Assembly (NCBI RefSeq): GCF_001864935.2
Contig: NZ_CP126267.1
Span: 2,542,001 to 2,606,000 of the forward strand
Direction of reading: 5' to 3'
Length of the DNA stretch: 64,000 nt
DNA from: Curtobacterium sp. MCBA15_012
GTDB taxonomy: Bacteria; Actinomycetota; Actinomycetes; Actinomycetales; Microbacteriaceae
In this document: piece by piece, positions 41,837-50,284 of the stretch
Layout of the letters: each line of letters opens with the position of its first letter
Position numbering within the stretch: the first letter of the stretch is position 1
Notes under the pieces: model-generated
Databases searched by the model: none
Seen by the model: only the letters and a program-made list of their open reading frames with translations
Told to the model about the DNA's origin: nothing
Translations under genes and position numbers: made by a program

Positions 41837-42433
41837 CTAGAAGTCGGCCGGTCGCCGCACCTCGGCCGCGCCGGCCGCCGCGAACCCACCACGGACGATC
41901 GGGAGCGCCCGGCGCACCGCCTGGTCGATCCGGAGCTCGAGGTCGACGCTCGCGACGTCGTACCCGCCCTCGCGCTTGGTGAAGTCACGCTCGTTGCCGA
42001 ACACCCCGAGCGGCAGCGTCGTCGACTGGAAGAAGCCGAACAGCGGACGCATCTGGTGCTCGACGAGCAGCGCGTGCCGGTCACTCCCGCCGGTCGCGGT
42101 GAGCAGGACCGGGGTGTCGACGAGGTCGTACTGCCCGACCCAGTCGAAGAAGAGCTTGAACGCGCCCGAGTACGCGGCGCGGAAGGCCGGGCTGCCGACG
42201 ACCAGGACGTCCGCGGCCTCGACGGTCGCGAGGGCGCGTCGGGTGCGCTCGGACATCGCCTCGCGGGACGGCGCCGCGGCGAGGTCGGCCAGCAGCGGGG
42301 CGACCTCGACGGTCTCGGTGCGTGCGTCCGGGAGCTCGGCCGCGAACCGCGCCACCGTCGCGGCCACGAGGGTGGAGGTGCGCGAGGGGTCGGAGGGGCT
42401 GCCGCTGACGCCGACGACGAGGGTTCCGCTCAT
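41837..42433 (-). CDS. NADPH-dependent FMN reductase-like protein
   Basis: 198 residues from ATG 42433. Flavodoxin-like fold: TLVVGVSGSPSDPSRTSTLV is the phosphate-binding loop, VLVVGSPAFRAAYSGAFKLFFDWV and VLLTATGGSDRHAL the other FMN contacts, as in MsuE/SsuE-type reductases. It probably supplies reduced FMN to a monooxygenase. The longer frame was rejected because the extra sequence repeats GTGTGACGGCATGTGTCG, a promoter-proximal duplication (42471-42529). Confidence 0.87.
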   Translation of the reverse strand: MSGTLVVGVSGSPSDPSRTSTLVAATVARFAAELPDARTETVEVAPLLADLAAAPSREAMSERTRRALATVEAADVLVVGSPAFRAAYSGAFKLFFDWVGQYDLVDTPVLLTATGGSDRHALLVEHQMRPLFGFFQSTTLPLGVFGNERDFTKREGGYDVASVDLELRIDQAVRRALPIVRGGFAAAGAAEVRRPADF

Positions 42434-42554
42434 GCCACCGATGCTCACACGCGGCCGCGCGCCCCGTCCGCGGTGTGACGGCATGTGTCGCCCGACGACC
42501 GCCGGGTGTGACGGCATGTGTCGGGTGCCAGCCGCCCGGCGTACCGTGCCGGGG

Positions 42555-43037
42555 ATGCAGACGTTCCTGCCCTACGCCGACTTCCGTGCCTCGGCGGAGG
42601 TGCTCGACGACAAGCGGCTCGGCAAGCAGCGGGTCGAGACCCTGCAGGTGATGCGGGCGCTCACGCTGCCGGACTACGGCTGGCAGCACCACCCCGTGAC
42701 GGCGATGTGGCGCGGGTTCCGTCCGGCGCTGATGGCCTACCAGGACGCGACGTGCCGGGTCTGGCTCGAGCGGGGGCACGCCGACACCTGCCTCGAGAAG
42801 ACGCTGCTCGACCTGGCACGCATCCCGGAGGACCTCGCCGCGTACGAGCGCGGGGACTTCCCGGTGCCGGCGTGGAACGACGACCCCGCGGTGCACCGGT
42901 CGCACCGGTCGAAACTCGTGCAGAAGGCCCCCGAGCACTACCGGCCGCTGTTCCCGGACGTGCCGGAGGACCTCGACTACGTGTGGCCGGGCACGCAGGC
43001 GCCGACGGGCACGAGCGCGGACACGCCGGCCGGCTGA
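42555..43037 (+). CDS. MSMEG_6728-like/pyrimidine dimer DNA glycosylase-type protein
   Basis: 160 residues starting MQTFLPYADFRASAEVLDDKRLGKQRVE, followed by TAMWRGFRPALMAYQDATCRVWLERGH and HRSHRSKLVQKAPEHYRPLFPD. This matches the actinobacterial MSMEG_6728 family, distantly related to T4 endonuclease V-type pyrimidine dimer glycosylases (N-terminal residue, Arg and His pattern). A repair role is inferred. ATG 42555; divergent from the FMN reductase. 43038-43283 contains no supported gene. Confidence 0.75.
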   Translation: MQTFLPYADFRASAEVLDDKRLGKQRVETLQVMRALTLPDYGWQHHPVTAMWRGFRPALMAYQDATCRVWLERGHADTCLEKTLLDLARIPEDLAAYERGDFPVPAWNDDPAVHRSHRSKLVQKAPEHYRPLFPDVPEDLDYVWPGTQAPTGTSADTPAG

Positions 43038-43283
43038 GACGGGTCCGTCACCGAGGGCGCCCCGGCGGCGACCACGACCCCGGACACACCGACACCGCCA
43101 CCCGCCGCGGACTGACAGGGGGGGCGGCGCCGGTCAGGGTCCGGCGCCACGTCCACGGCGGGGGCGGTGCGGCGGAGCGCGACGACAGGGGACGTCGCAC
43201 TCCGTCCGGACACGGTCAGGGGTGCCGCGTCCGGTCTGGGCGCGCCCGGTGGTCGACGGGTGTCGGCCGCCCGGCGCTGGTCC

Positions 43284-43559
43284 TCAAGGTCGTTCGGTGT
43301 CCTCTCGGTACCGGTCCGTCTCCCGCGGGGCAGGCATCGGTCGACGGGTCGCCGCGGGCCGGACCATCGGGAGCAGGGCGCTCCCGACCGTCGCGAGCGC
43401 ACCGACCGTGGCGATCACCCCGAGCGGGGCGGAGCCGAGGTCGTGCTGGGCGGCGAGGACGAGCGCCACGAGCGTCGCGGGTGCCGGCAGGAGCTGGACC
43501 ACCCGGAAGTGGTCCTCCCCGAGCACCCGGGTCGTGATCGCGTTCGTCATGCCCACCAT
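43284..43559 (-). CDS. Possible small membrane protein
   Basis: About 91 residues if ATG 43559 is used (43550 also possible). It has two moderately hydrophobic segments (VVQLLPAPATLVALVLAA and LGVIATVGALATVGSALLPM) and an Arg/Pro-rich C-terminus. It lies downstream of the cysteine desulfurase with a promoter-like and palindromic patch (TAGAACGTCTA, 43614-43624) between. No family recognised. Confidence 0.4.
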   Translation of the reverse strand: MVGMTNAITTRVLGEDHFRVVQLLPAPATLVALVLAAQHDLGSAPLGVIATVGALATVGSALLPMVRPAATRRPMPAPRETDRYREDTERP

Positions 43560-43684
43560 GCTGCACGAGGACGTCGGTCCGCAGAAGGGGGGACACGACC
43601 CCACTCATGGAGTAGAACGTCTAGTACACGTACGCACCGAAACGGGCCCTGAGGCATGCACCGGGTCGGCGCAGGGGCAGGCAC

Positions 43685-43754
43685 CGGGACGCGGGACGCG
43701 GGACTCGGGTCGCGGGTCGCGGGACGCGGGTCGCGGGTCGCGGGTCGCGGGACG
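43685..43754. repeat. Ten tandem CGGG(A/T)CG heptamers
   Basis: Ten consecutive 7-bp units run from 43685 to 43754, mostly CGGGACG and CGGGTCG (one CGGGACT), just beyond the 3' end of the cysteine desulfurase gene. A slippage-prone simple repeat. Confidence 0.8.
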
Positions 43755-43762
43755 AGCGGGCC

Positions 43763-44923
43763 TCACGCGAGCGCGCGCACCGCCCCGACGGCCTCGGCGA
43801 CGGACCGCACGACGACCGGGACGTCCTCGTCCCGCAGCCCGGCGTCGAACGTCAACCGCAGTGCCGTCCGCGCCACGTCCTCGCGCAGCCCGAGGGCCGT
43901 GAGCACGTGCGAGGCATCGGTGCTGCCCGCCGCGCACGCGCTCCCCGAGGACGACACCACGTCCCGTTGCTCGAGCTCGAGCAGGACCGTCTCGCCGGTG
44001 ACCGCGGGGGCGACGCCGGGGACGGCCGGGAAGCAGAACGACGCGTGACCGGGCAGCCGGTGCGTCGGCGAGCCGGTCAGGACCGCGCCCGGGACGCCGG
44101 CGAGGACCCCGGCGACGACCGCGTCGCGCGTCGTCGTCGCCCGGGCCGCGGCGGCCGCCCGCTCCCCCGCCGCGAGGGCGAGCGCGGTCGCGACGGCGAC
44201 CGCCCCGGCGACGTCCTCGGTACCCGAGCGCCGCCCGCGCTCCTGCCCGCCGCCGTGCAGGAGCGGTTCGATCGGGACACCCCCGCGCAGGGCGAGGACG
44301 CCGGTGCCCTTCGGCGCGCCGAGCTTGTGCCCGGACAGCGACAGCGCGTCGACGCCGAGCCGGTCGAGGCCGATCGGCAGCCAGGGCGCGCTCTGCACCG
44401 CGTCGGTGTGGAAGCGGGCACCGACCGTCCTCGCCACGGCGGCCAGGGCGGGGACGTCCTGCACCGTCCCGACCTCGTTGTCGGCGTGCGCGATCGACAC
44501 GAGGGTGGTGTCCGGCCGGAGCACCGCGGCGAGCGCATCGGGGTGCACGACGCCGTCTCGGTCGACCGGCACCACGGTCAGGGTGAACCCGTGGTGGCGC
44601 TCCAGGTACCGGCAGCTCTCGAGCACCGCCTCGTGCTCGATCGCGCTCGTCACGACGTGCCGGCCGCGGGGTGCGGCGAGGGCGATGCCCTTCACCGCCG
44701 TGTTCGCGCCCTCGGTGCCGCCGGTGGTGAACACGACCTCGCCCGGACGGCAGCCGAGCACGGCAGCGACGGTCGCGCGGGCGTCGGCGAGCGCCCGGGC
44801 AGCGGCGTCCCCGACCCCGTGCGTCGACGAGGGGTTGCCGAAGACCCCGGTGAGGTAGGGCCACATCGCCTCGAGCACCTCCCGCCGGACGGGCGTGGTC
44901 GCGGCGCGGTCGAGGTAGAACAC
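43763..44923 (-). CDS. Cysteine desulfurase (NifS/IscS-like) of the nad operon
   Basis: 386 residues, PLP enzyme. YLDRAATTPVRREVLEAM, GNPSSTHGVG, FTTGGTEGANTAVKG, the lysine motif SLSGHKLGAPKG and the catalytic-cysteine loop SSSGSACAAGST are all present. It moves sulfur from cysteine; in nad operons it supplies the 4Fe-4S cluster of NadA. GTG 44923 lies 19 bp after the nadC stop. Shorter than full IscS at the C-terminus, as in the NadA-linked subgroup. Confidence 0.93.
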   Translation of the reverse strand: MFYLDRAATTPVRREVLEAMWPYLTGVFGNPSSTHGVGDAAARALADARATVAAVLGCRPGEVVFTTGGTEGANTAVKGIALAAPRGRHVVTSAIEHEAVLESCRYLERHHGFTLTVVPVDRDGVVHPDALAAVLRPDTTLVSIAHADNEVGTVQDVPALAAVARTVGARFHTDAVQSAPWLPIGLDRLGVDALSLSGHKLGAPKGTGVLALRGGVPIEPLLHGGGQERGRRSGTEDVAGAVAVATALALAAGERAAAAARATTTRDAVVAGVLAGVPGAVLTGSPTHRLPGHASFCFPAVPGVAPAVTGETVLLELEQRDVVSSSGSACAAGSTDASHVLTALGLREDVARTALRLTFDAGLRDEDVPVVVRSVAEAVGAVRALA

Positions 44924-44942
44924 GACGGGACGCGGGACCGGC

Positions 44943-45881
44943 TCAGGCCCCGGCGGGCGTGGCGTCGCCCGGGCCGGCGGTCACGACGACGTCGAGCCCG
45001 AGGTCGAGCGCGCGTGCCGAGTGGGTGAGTGCACCGACCGAGACGACGTCCACCCCGGTCGCGGCGATCGCGGCGACCGTGGTGAGCGAGACCCCGCCCG
45101 AGGCCTCGACGAGCGCGCGCCCGGCGACGATGCGGACGCCCTCGACGAGCTGCTCGGGGGTGAAGTTGTCGAGCATGATCGTGTCGACCCCGGCGGCGAC
45201 CACGGGTTCGACCTGGTCGAGCCGGTCCACCTCGACCTCGACGTGCACGGTGTGCCCGAGCCGGCGCCGCGCGCCCGCGACCGCGTCGCCGATGCTCGTG
45301 CCCTGCGCGGTGAGGACGGCGAGGTGGTTGTCCTTCGCGAGGACGGCGTCGGACAGCGAGGAGCGGTGGTTGTGCCCACCGCCGCACCGCACCGCGTACC
45401 GCTCCAGTGCCCGCAACCCGGGCGTCGTCTTGCGGGTGTCGGTGACCCGGGCGCGCGTCCCGGCCACGGCCTGCACGTACGCGGCCGTCGCCGTCGCGAT
45501 CCCGGACATGCGCTGCGCCAGGTTCAGGCCGACGCGTTCCGCCCGCAGCACCGCCCGCGCCGACCCGCTGACGGTCGCGAGCACGTCCCCCGCGGCGAAG
45601 GGCGCGCCGTCCGGCACGTGCAGGACGGTCTCGACGGTCGGGTCGACGGCACGCACGACGGCCGCGAAGACGAGGCCGCCGGCGAACACGCCCGGCTCAC
45701 GGGCGGCCAGGGTCGCGGTCGCGGTCGCGTCGGCGGGGATGAGCGTCTCGCTGGTGACGTCGCCCCAGGGCGCGTCCTCCTCGAGCGCCGTGTCGATCAC
45801 GCGTCGCAGCACGTGCGGCGGGATCGTGCCCGGGTCGACGACGGCGGGCGCGGCTGCGGTGCGCTCGGTGGTGCTGGTCAT
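44943..45881 (-). CDS. nadC: Nicotinate-nucleotide pyrophosphorylase (carboxylating)
   Basis: 312 residues from ATG 45881, overlapping the nadB stop (ATGA). Signatures: EEDAPWGDVTSETLIP, LNLAQRMSGIATAT, VTDTRKTTPGLRALERYAVRCGGGHNHR, KDNHL, and EVEVDRLDQVEPVV with MLDNF and EASGGVSL. It converts quinolinate and PRPP into nicotinate mononucleotide, third step of NAD synthesis. Confidence 0.95.
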   Translation of the reverse strand: MTSTTERTAAAPAVVDPGTIPPHVLRRVIDTALEEDAPWGDVTSETLIPADATATATLAAREPGVFAGGLVFAAVVRAVDPTVETVLHVPDGAPFAAGDVLATVSGSARAVLRAERVGLNLAQRMSGIATATAAYVQAVAGTRARVTDTRKTTPGLRALERYAVRCGGGHNHRSSLSDAVLAKDNHLAVLTAQGTSIGDAVAGARRRLGHTVHVEVEVDRLDQVEPVVAAGVDTIMLDNFTPEQLVEGVRIVAGRALVEASGGVSLTTVAAIAATGVDVVSVGALTHSARALDLGLDVVVTAGPGDATPAGA

Positions 45882-47644
45882 GCGGGGACTCCCTGCGGGA
45901 CGGCGGCGGACACCCGGACCCACGCGGTGCTGGCCGGTGCGGTCGGGTCGGTTCGGGGGTGGTCGGTGCGGGCGTGCGCGCCGCGGGACTCGGTGCGCGC
46001 CTCGGCGGCGAGCGCGGTGAGGCGCGCGAGGTCGAGCAGCGCGCGGTCCTCGTGCTCGCGGACACCGGTGGGGGCCGGGACGGCGAGCGCCGCGAGTGCG
46101 CTCCGCGCGGCGGCGAGGCCGTCGGCGTCGCGGAGCAGGCCGACCCGGTCGGTCATCTCGGTCTGGAGCGCCCGGCGGACGGATGCGGCGTCGACGGCGC
46201 TGGGCGCGCCTCCCGGCCGGGTCGCGGGGTCCGGGCCGGCGTCGACGACGCGGGACGTGCCTCCCGACCGGCTCGCGGTGTCGCGACCCGCAGACGGCTC
46301 GCGACGGACCGGTCTGGAGGCACGGTGCACGCCCGCCGTGCGGCTCGCGTCGTCGGGGCCGTCACCACCGGAGCCGGCGCGCACTCCCTGCACGTCGGCG
46401 TCCGGCACCTGCGTGACCGGCAGGTCCGCGTCGCCGCGCAGCCGGAGCCGCGCCGGACGCGGCGCGTCCACGGCGTCCGCGGCGCGGACGGCGAAGACGA
46501 GCCCCTCGAGCAGGGAGTTCGACGCGAGTCGGTTCGCGCCGTGCACGCCCGTGCAGGCGACCTCGCCGACGGCGAGCAGGCCGGGCAGGCTGGTCCGGCC
46601 CTCCGCGTCGGTGGCGACGCCGCCCATCGCGTAGTGCGCGGCCGGGGCGACCGGGACGCCCTCACGGGTCCAGTCGAACCCCGCCGCCCGGGTCGCACGG
46701 GTCAGTCCCGGGAAGCGGCGGACGAGGTGGTCCGGGTCGAGGCCGGTCGCGTCGAGGAGCACGGGCTGCCCGCCCTGCTCGCGCACCGCGGCCGCGATGC
46801 CCCGTGCCACGACGTCGCGCGGTGCGAGCTCGGCGGCCGGGTGGACGGCGGTCATGAAGCGGCGGCCGGCGGCGTCGCGGAGCACGGCGCCCTCGCCGCG
46901 GACGGCCTCGGAGACCAGCCCGCCGTCGGGCACGGCGAGCCGGGTCGGGTGGAACTGCACGAACTCCAGGTCGGCGACGACCGCACCGGCACGCCAGGCC
47001 GCCGCCACGCCGTCACCGGTCGCGACGAGCGGGTTCGTGGTCTCCTGGAACAGGTGCCCGGCGCCGCCCGACGCCAGGACGACCGCGTCGGCGTCGATGC
47101 GCCGCGGTTCGCCGAACAGGTCGAGCACGTCGACGCCGACGACCGCGCCGTCGCGGACGACCAGGTCGGTCAGGCAGGTGCGCTCCAGGATCGTCACGTG
47201 CCGGCGGTGCAGTGCCGCGACGAGCGTGCGTTCGATCGCGGCTCCGGTCGCGTCGCCGTCGGCGTGCAGGACCCGCCACCGCCCGTGCGCCGCCTCACGC
47301 CCGCGGGCGAGGTCGTCGCCGTGGCGGTCGAGGCTCGCCGGGTCGGTGGTCCGGTCGAACGGCACGCCGAGCGCGAGGAGGTCGCGGACGCGGGCCGGCC
47401 CGTCAGCGCAGAGCACGGCGACGGCCCGGTCGTCGGCGCTGCCGGCCGCCGCCGTGTGGGTGTCCTCCTCGTGCAGGCCGACGCGGTCGTCGGCGCCCAG
47501 GGCGACGGCGACCCCGCCCTGGGCGTACGCGGTGGCACCGTCGGTGAGTGCCCCCTTCGTCACGAGGGTGACGTCGTGCCGGGCGCTGGCGCGGATCGCG
47601 GCGGTGGTCCCGGCGATGCCGGAGCCGACGATGACGACGTGCAC
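45878..47644 (-). CDS. nadB: L-aspartate oxidase
   Basis: 588 residues from GTG 47644. FAD fold: VHVVIVGSGIAGTTAAIRA at the start, GATAYAQGGVAVAL, EFVQFHPTRLAVP, AHYAMGGVATDAEGRTSLPGLLAVGEVACTGVHGANRLASNSLLEGLVF. It oxidises aspartate to iminoaspartate, the NadA substrate. Residues ~415-482 are an unusual Gly/Arg/Ser-rich insert before the C-terminal helical domain; its DNA (46205-46330) carries repeated GCCTCCCG units like the dispersed terminator arms. Confidence 0.94.
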   Translation of the reverse strand: MHVVIVGSGIAGTTAAIRASARHDVTLVTKGALTDGATAYAQGGVAVALGADDRVGLHEEDTHTAAAGSADDRAVAVLCADGPARVRDLLALGVPFDRTTDPASLDRHGDDLARGREAAHGRWRVLHADGDATGAAIERTLVAALHRRHVTILERTCLTDLVVRDGAVVGVDVLDLFGEPRRIDADAVVLASGGAGHLFQETTNPLVATGDGVAAAWRAGAVVADLEFVQFHPTRLAVPDGGLVSEAVRGEGAVLRDAAGRRFMTAVHPAAELAPRDVVARGIAAAVREQGGQPVLLDATGLDPDHLVRRFPGLTRATRAAGFDWTREGVPVAPAAHYAMGGVATDAEGRTSLPGLLAVGEVACTGVHGANRLASNSLLEGLVFAVRAADAVDAPRPARLRLRGDADLPVTQVPDADVQGVRAGSGGDGPDDASRTAGVHRASRPVRREPSAGRDTASRSGGTSRVVDAGPDPATRPGGAPSAVDAASVRRALQTEMTDRVGLLRDADGLAAARSALAALAVPAPTGVREHEDRALLDLARLTALAAEARTESRGAHARTDHPRTDPTAPASTAWVRVSAAVPQGVPA

Positions 47645-47663
47645 GGTGTCCGCCGGTGGTCCG

Positions 47664-48935
47664 TCAGCCGCGCGGCTTCGCGGCGAGCATGCGCTCGAGC
47701 GCGACCCGGGCATCGGCCTGCACCGCTGCGGGGACGGCGACCTCGTTGAGGACCTCGCCGCGCACGAGCGCCTCGAGGACCCACGCGAGGTAGCCCGGGT
47801 GGATGCGGTACATCGTCGAGCACGGGCAGACCACGGGGTCGAGGCAGGTGATCCGGTGCTGCGGGTACTCGGCGGCGAGGCGGTTCACCATGTTGATCTC
47901 GGTGCCGATCGCGAACGAGGACGGCTCGGTCGCCGCAGCGACGGTCCGGCGGATGAGGTCGGTGCTGCCCGCGACGTCCGCCGCGTCGACGACGGCCATC
48001 GGGCACTCCGGGTGGACGATGACCGTCACGTCCGGGTCCTCGCGGCGGGCCTGCTCGATCTGGTCGACCGTGAACCGACGGTGCACCGAGCAGAAGCCGT
48101 GCCACAGGACGACGCGGGCGTCGAGCAGGGTCTGCGCGTCGTTGCCGCCGCCGGCCAGGCGCGGGTTCCACATCGGCATCAGGTCGGTGCTGATCCCCAT
48201 CGCCTTGGCGGTGTTGCGGCCGAGGTGCTGGTCGGGGAAGAACAGCACGCGCTGCCCCCGCTCGAAGGCCCACTCGAGGACGGTCGCGGCGTTCGAGCTC
48301 GTGCAGACGATGCCGCCGTGCCGTCCGCAGAACGCCTTGAGGTCGGCGGCGGAGTTCATGTACGTGACGGGGACCACCGGCACGCGGCCGTCGGCGTCGG
48401 GTTCCGTGCCGTAGAGCGCCTCGAGCTCGGCCCAGGCCGCCTCGACGCTGTCGATGTCGGCCATGTCGGCCATCGAGCAGCCGGCGGCGAGGTTCGGCAG
48501 GATCACCCGCTGCTCGTCGCGGGCCAGGATGTCCGCCGTCTCGGCCATGAAGTGCACGCCGCAGAACACGATCGCCTCGGCGTCCGGCTTCGTCAGCGCG
48601 GCGTTCGCGAGCTGGAACGAGTCGCCGAGGAAGTCCGCGTGCCGGACGACCTCGTCGCGCTGGTAGAAGTGCCCGAGCACGACGACCCGGTCGCCGAGGG
48701 TGGCCTTCGCCCGCTCGATGCGCTCGTGCAGCTCGTCGTCGCTCGCGGTCTTGTACTCGTCGGGCAGCTGGCCCTGGCGCGGGGCGGTGGTCGGGATGAC
48801 GTCGGACATCGACGAGCCCGGACCGTAGCCCGGGCGCGTGTCGAAGTCCCAGGTCGGCAGCGCGAGGTCGGGGGTGCAGGTGCTCCCGGCGGCCTTGCCG
48901 TTGGAGATGAGGTCGATGGTCGTCGCGATGGACAC
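47664..48935 (-). CDS. nadA: Quinolinate synthase A
   Basis: 423 residues from GTG 48935. VVVLGHFYQRDEVVRHADFLGDSFQLA, GVHFMAETADIL, MNSAADLKAFCGRHGGIVCTSSNA, HPECPM and LDPVVCPCSTMYRIHP supply the substrate pocket and the three cluster cysteines. It condenses iminoaspartate with dihydroxyacetone phosphate. The iron-sulfur cluster explains the cysteine desulfurase in the same operon. The first ~70 residues are longer than in E. coli NadA, as in other actinobacteria. Confidence 0.95.
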   Translation of the reverse strand: MSIATTIDLISNGKAAGSTCTPDLALPTWDFDTRPGYGPGSSMSDVIPTTAPRQGQLPDEYKTASDDELHERIERAKATLGDRVVVLGHFYQRDEVVRHADFLGDSFQLANAALTKPDAEAIVFCGVHFMAETADILARDEQRVILPNLAAGCSMADMADIDSVEAAWAELEALYGTEPDADGRVPVVPVTYMNSAADLKAFCGRHGGIVCTSSNAATVLEWAFERGQRVLFFPDQHLGRNTAKAMGISTDLMPMWNPRLAGGGNDAQTLLDARVVLWHGFCSVHRRFTVDQIEQARREDPDVTVIVHPECPMAVVDAADVAGSTDLIRRTVAAATEPSSFAIGTEINMVNRLAAEYPQHRITCLDPVVCPCSTMYRIHPGYLAWVLEALVRGEVLNEVAVPAAVQADARVALERMLAAKPRG

Positions 48936-48943
48936 GTCGGTTC

Positions 48944-49723
48944 CTATCGGGTGGGGGTGGAGTGGGCGGCGGCGGCTGCCGTCGGGGCTGGCTGGGCGGC
49001 GGGGTCTCGGTGGACTGCAGCGTGTGCGGCGGCTCGCGCGTCGGTCAGCGGGCCGTTGTCGGCGTAGGCGAGGTCGGGGTTCGAGCGGTACAGACGGGCC
49101 GGCCGGTGCCGGTCGCCGCTCGTCGTCTCGTCGGTGGGCAGGACGGCGTCCGACTGCGCGACCTGGCGCCGGAAGTTCGCCGGGTCGAGCCGGCGGCCGA
49201 GCACCGCCTCGTACACACCGCGCAGCTCGGCCAGGGTGAAGCGGTCGCCGAGGAACGCCTGCGCGATCCGCGAGTACGACATCTTGTTGCGGAGGCGCCA
49301 GAGGGCGTAGGCGACGATCCGGTCGTGGTCGAACGCGAGCGGCGGGTGCTCGTCGGCCAGGAACCAGCGCACGTTCCAGTCGTCGGGCACCGAGCTGGCC
49401 TCGTCCGGGTGCACGAGGGCCCAGTAGACGATCGACACGACCCGGCTCGGCGAGCGGTCGACGTCGCCGAACGCGTAGAGCTGCTCGAGGTACCGCGGCT
49501 GCACGTTCGTCGTCTCGCGGAGTCGGGCGGCCGCCGAGTCCTCGAGCCCTTCGTCGGGGCGGACCCAACCGCCGGGCAGCGCCCACGATCCCTCGTGCGG
49601 CTCGGCGACGCGGCGCACGAGCGGCATCCACAGCGCCGGGGCACCGGTGTCCGGGTGCGGGCGCAGCGCCACGATCACGGTCGAGACCGCGACGCGGATG
49701 AGGGGGTCTGAGGCAGAGGTCAT
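48944..49723 (-). CDS. nrtR: NrtR-type Nudix regulator of NAD synthesis
   Basis: 259 residues from ATG 49723. Nudix-like domain (10-140): GSWALPGGWVRPDEGLEDSAAARLRETTNV, where the catalytic REUXEEXGU glutamates are largely lost (ARLRETTNV), so it is probably non-hydrolytic. The C-terminal winged helix has MSYSRIAQAFLGDRFTLAELRGVYEAVLGRRLDPANFRRQV. NrtR proteins sense ADP-ribose or related ligands and repress nad genes. First gene of the nad operon, 8 bp before nadA. Confidence 0.9.
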   Translation of the reverse strand: MTSASDPLIRVAVSTVIVALRPHPDTGAPALWMPLVRRVAEPHEGSWALPGGWVRPDEGLEDSAAARLRETTNVQPRYLEQLYAFGDVDRSPSRVVSIVYWALVHPDEASSVPDDWNVRWFLADEHPPLAFDHDRIVAYALWRLRNKMSYSRIAQAFLGDRFTLAELRGVYEAVLGRRLDPANFRRQVAQSDAVLPTDETTSGDRHRPARLYRSNPDLAYADNGPLTDARAAAHAAVHRDPAAQPAPTAAAAAHSTPTR

Positions 49724-49876
49724 CGTCCTGGGGTGTCCGTCCCGGGATCGTGCGCGAACGGGACTTAGGGTTTGTTTGACTGTAAGTGTTGGGGTGGAGT
49801 TGACACTATCACCGTGTTCACCGGATCGGAACAGCGCCGAAACGAGCGGCGTCGCCGTCGGGCATAGGTTCGGGCC
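49724..49876. promoter_or_regulatory. nad operon/acyP intergenic region with AT-rich patch
   Basis: The patch 49763-49812 is far less GC-rich than its surroundings and contains ACTTAGGGTTTGTTTGAC and TTGACACTATC. It very likely holds the divergent promoters and the NrtR operator, but I could not assign an exact palindrome. Confidence 0.5.
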
Positions 49877-50158
49877 ATGACGACGGTGACGAGGATGCAC
49901 GCCGTGGTGTCGGGGACGGTCCAGGGGGTCGGGTTCCGGTACTGGACCGCGCGGAAGGCCGACGGGCTCGAGCTCGCCGGGTACGCGCGGAACCTGTTCG
50001 ACGGGACGGTCGAGGTCGAGGCGGAGGGGCCCTCGGCCGCGGTCGATGCCCTGATGGCCTTCCTGCACAGCGGACCGCCCTCCGCCACGGTGACCGACGT
50101 GTCGCTCCGGACGGTCGTGCCGCACGGGGACGCCGAGGGGTTCGCGATCCTGCACTGA
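49877..50158 (+). CDS. acyP: Acylphosphatase
   Basis: 93 residues, complete. AVVSGTVQGVGFRYWT gives the catalytic Arg and phosphate loop, and GYARNLFDGTVEVEAEGP the catalytic Asn. It hydrolyses acyl phosphates. ATG 49877, single-gene unit on the plus strand opposite nrtR. Confidence 0.93.
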   Translation: MTTVTRMHAVVSGTVQGVGFRYWTARKADGLELAGYARNLFDGTVEVEAEGPSAAVDALMAFLHSGPPSATVTDVSLRTVVPHGDAEGFAILH

Positions 50159-50284
50159 GGGTCGCGGGGCTGCGCCGAATCGAGCAGATCTCGCGGAAGC
50201 GGAATACTCGCATCCACTCAGGGTGTTGCCGTGTCTGCGCCCCGTGCGCCGTCCCACCACGCCGTGACCCCGTCAGGAGCCCGC

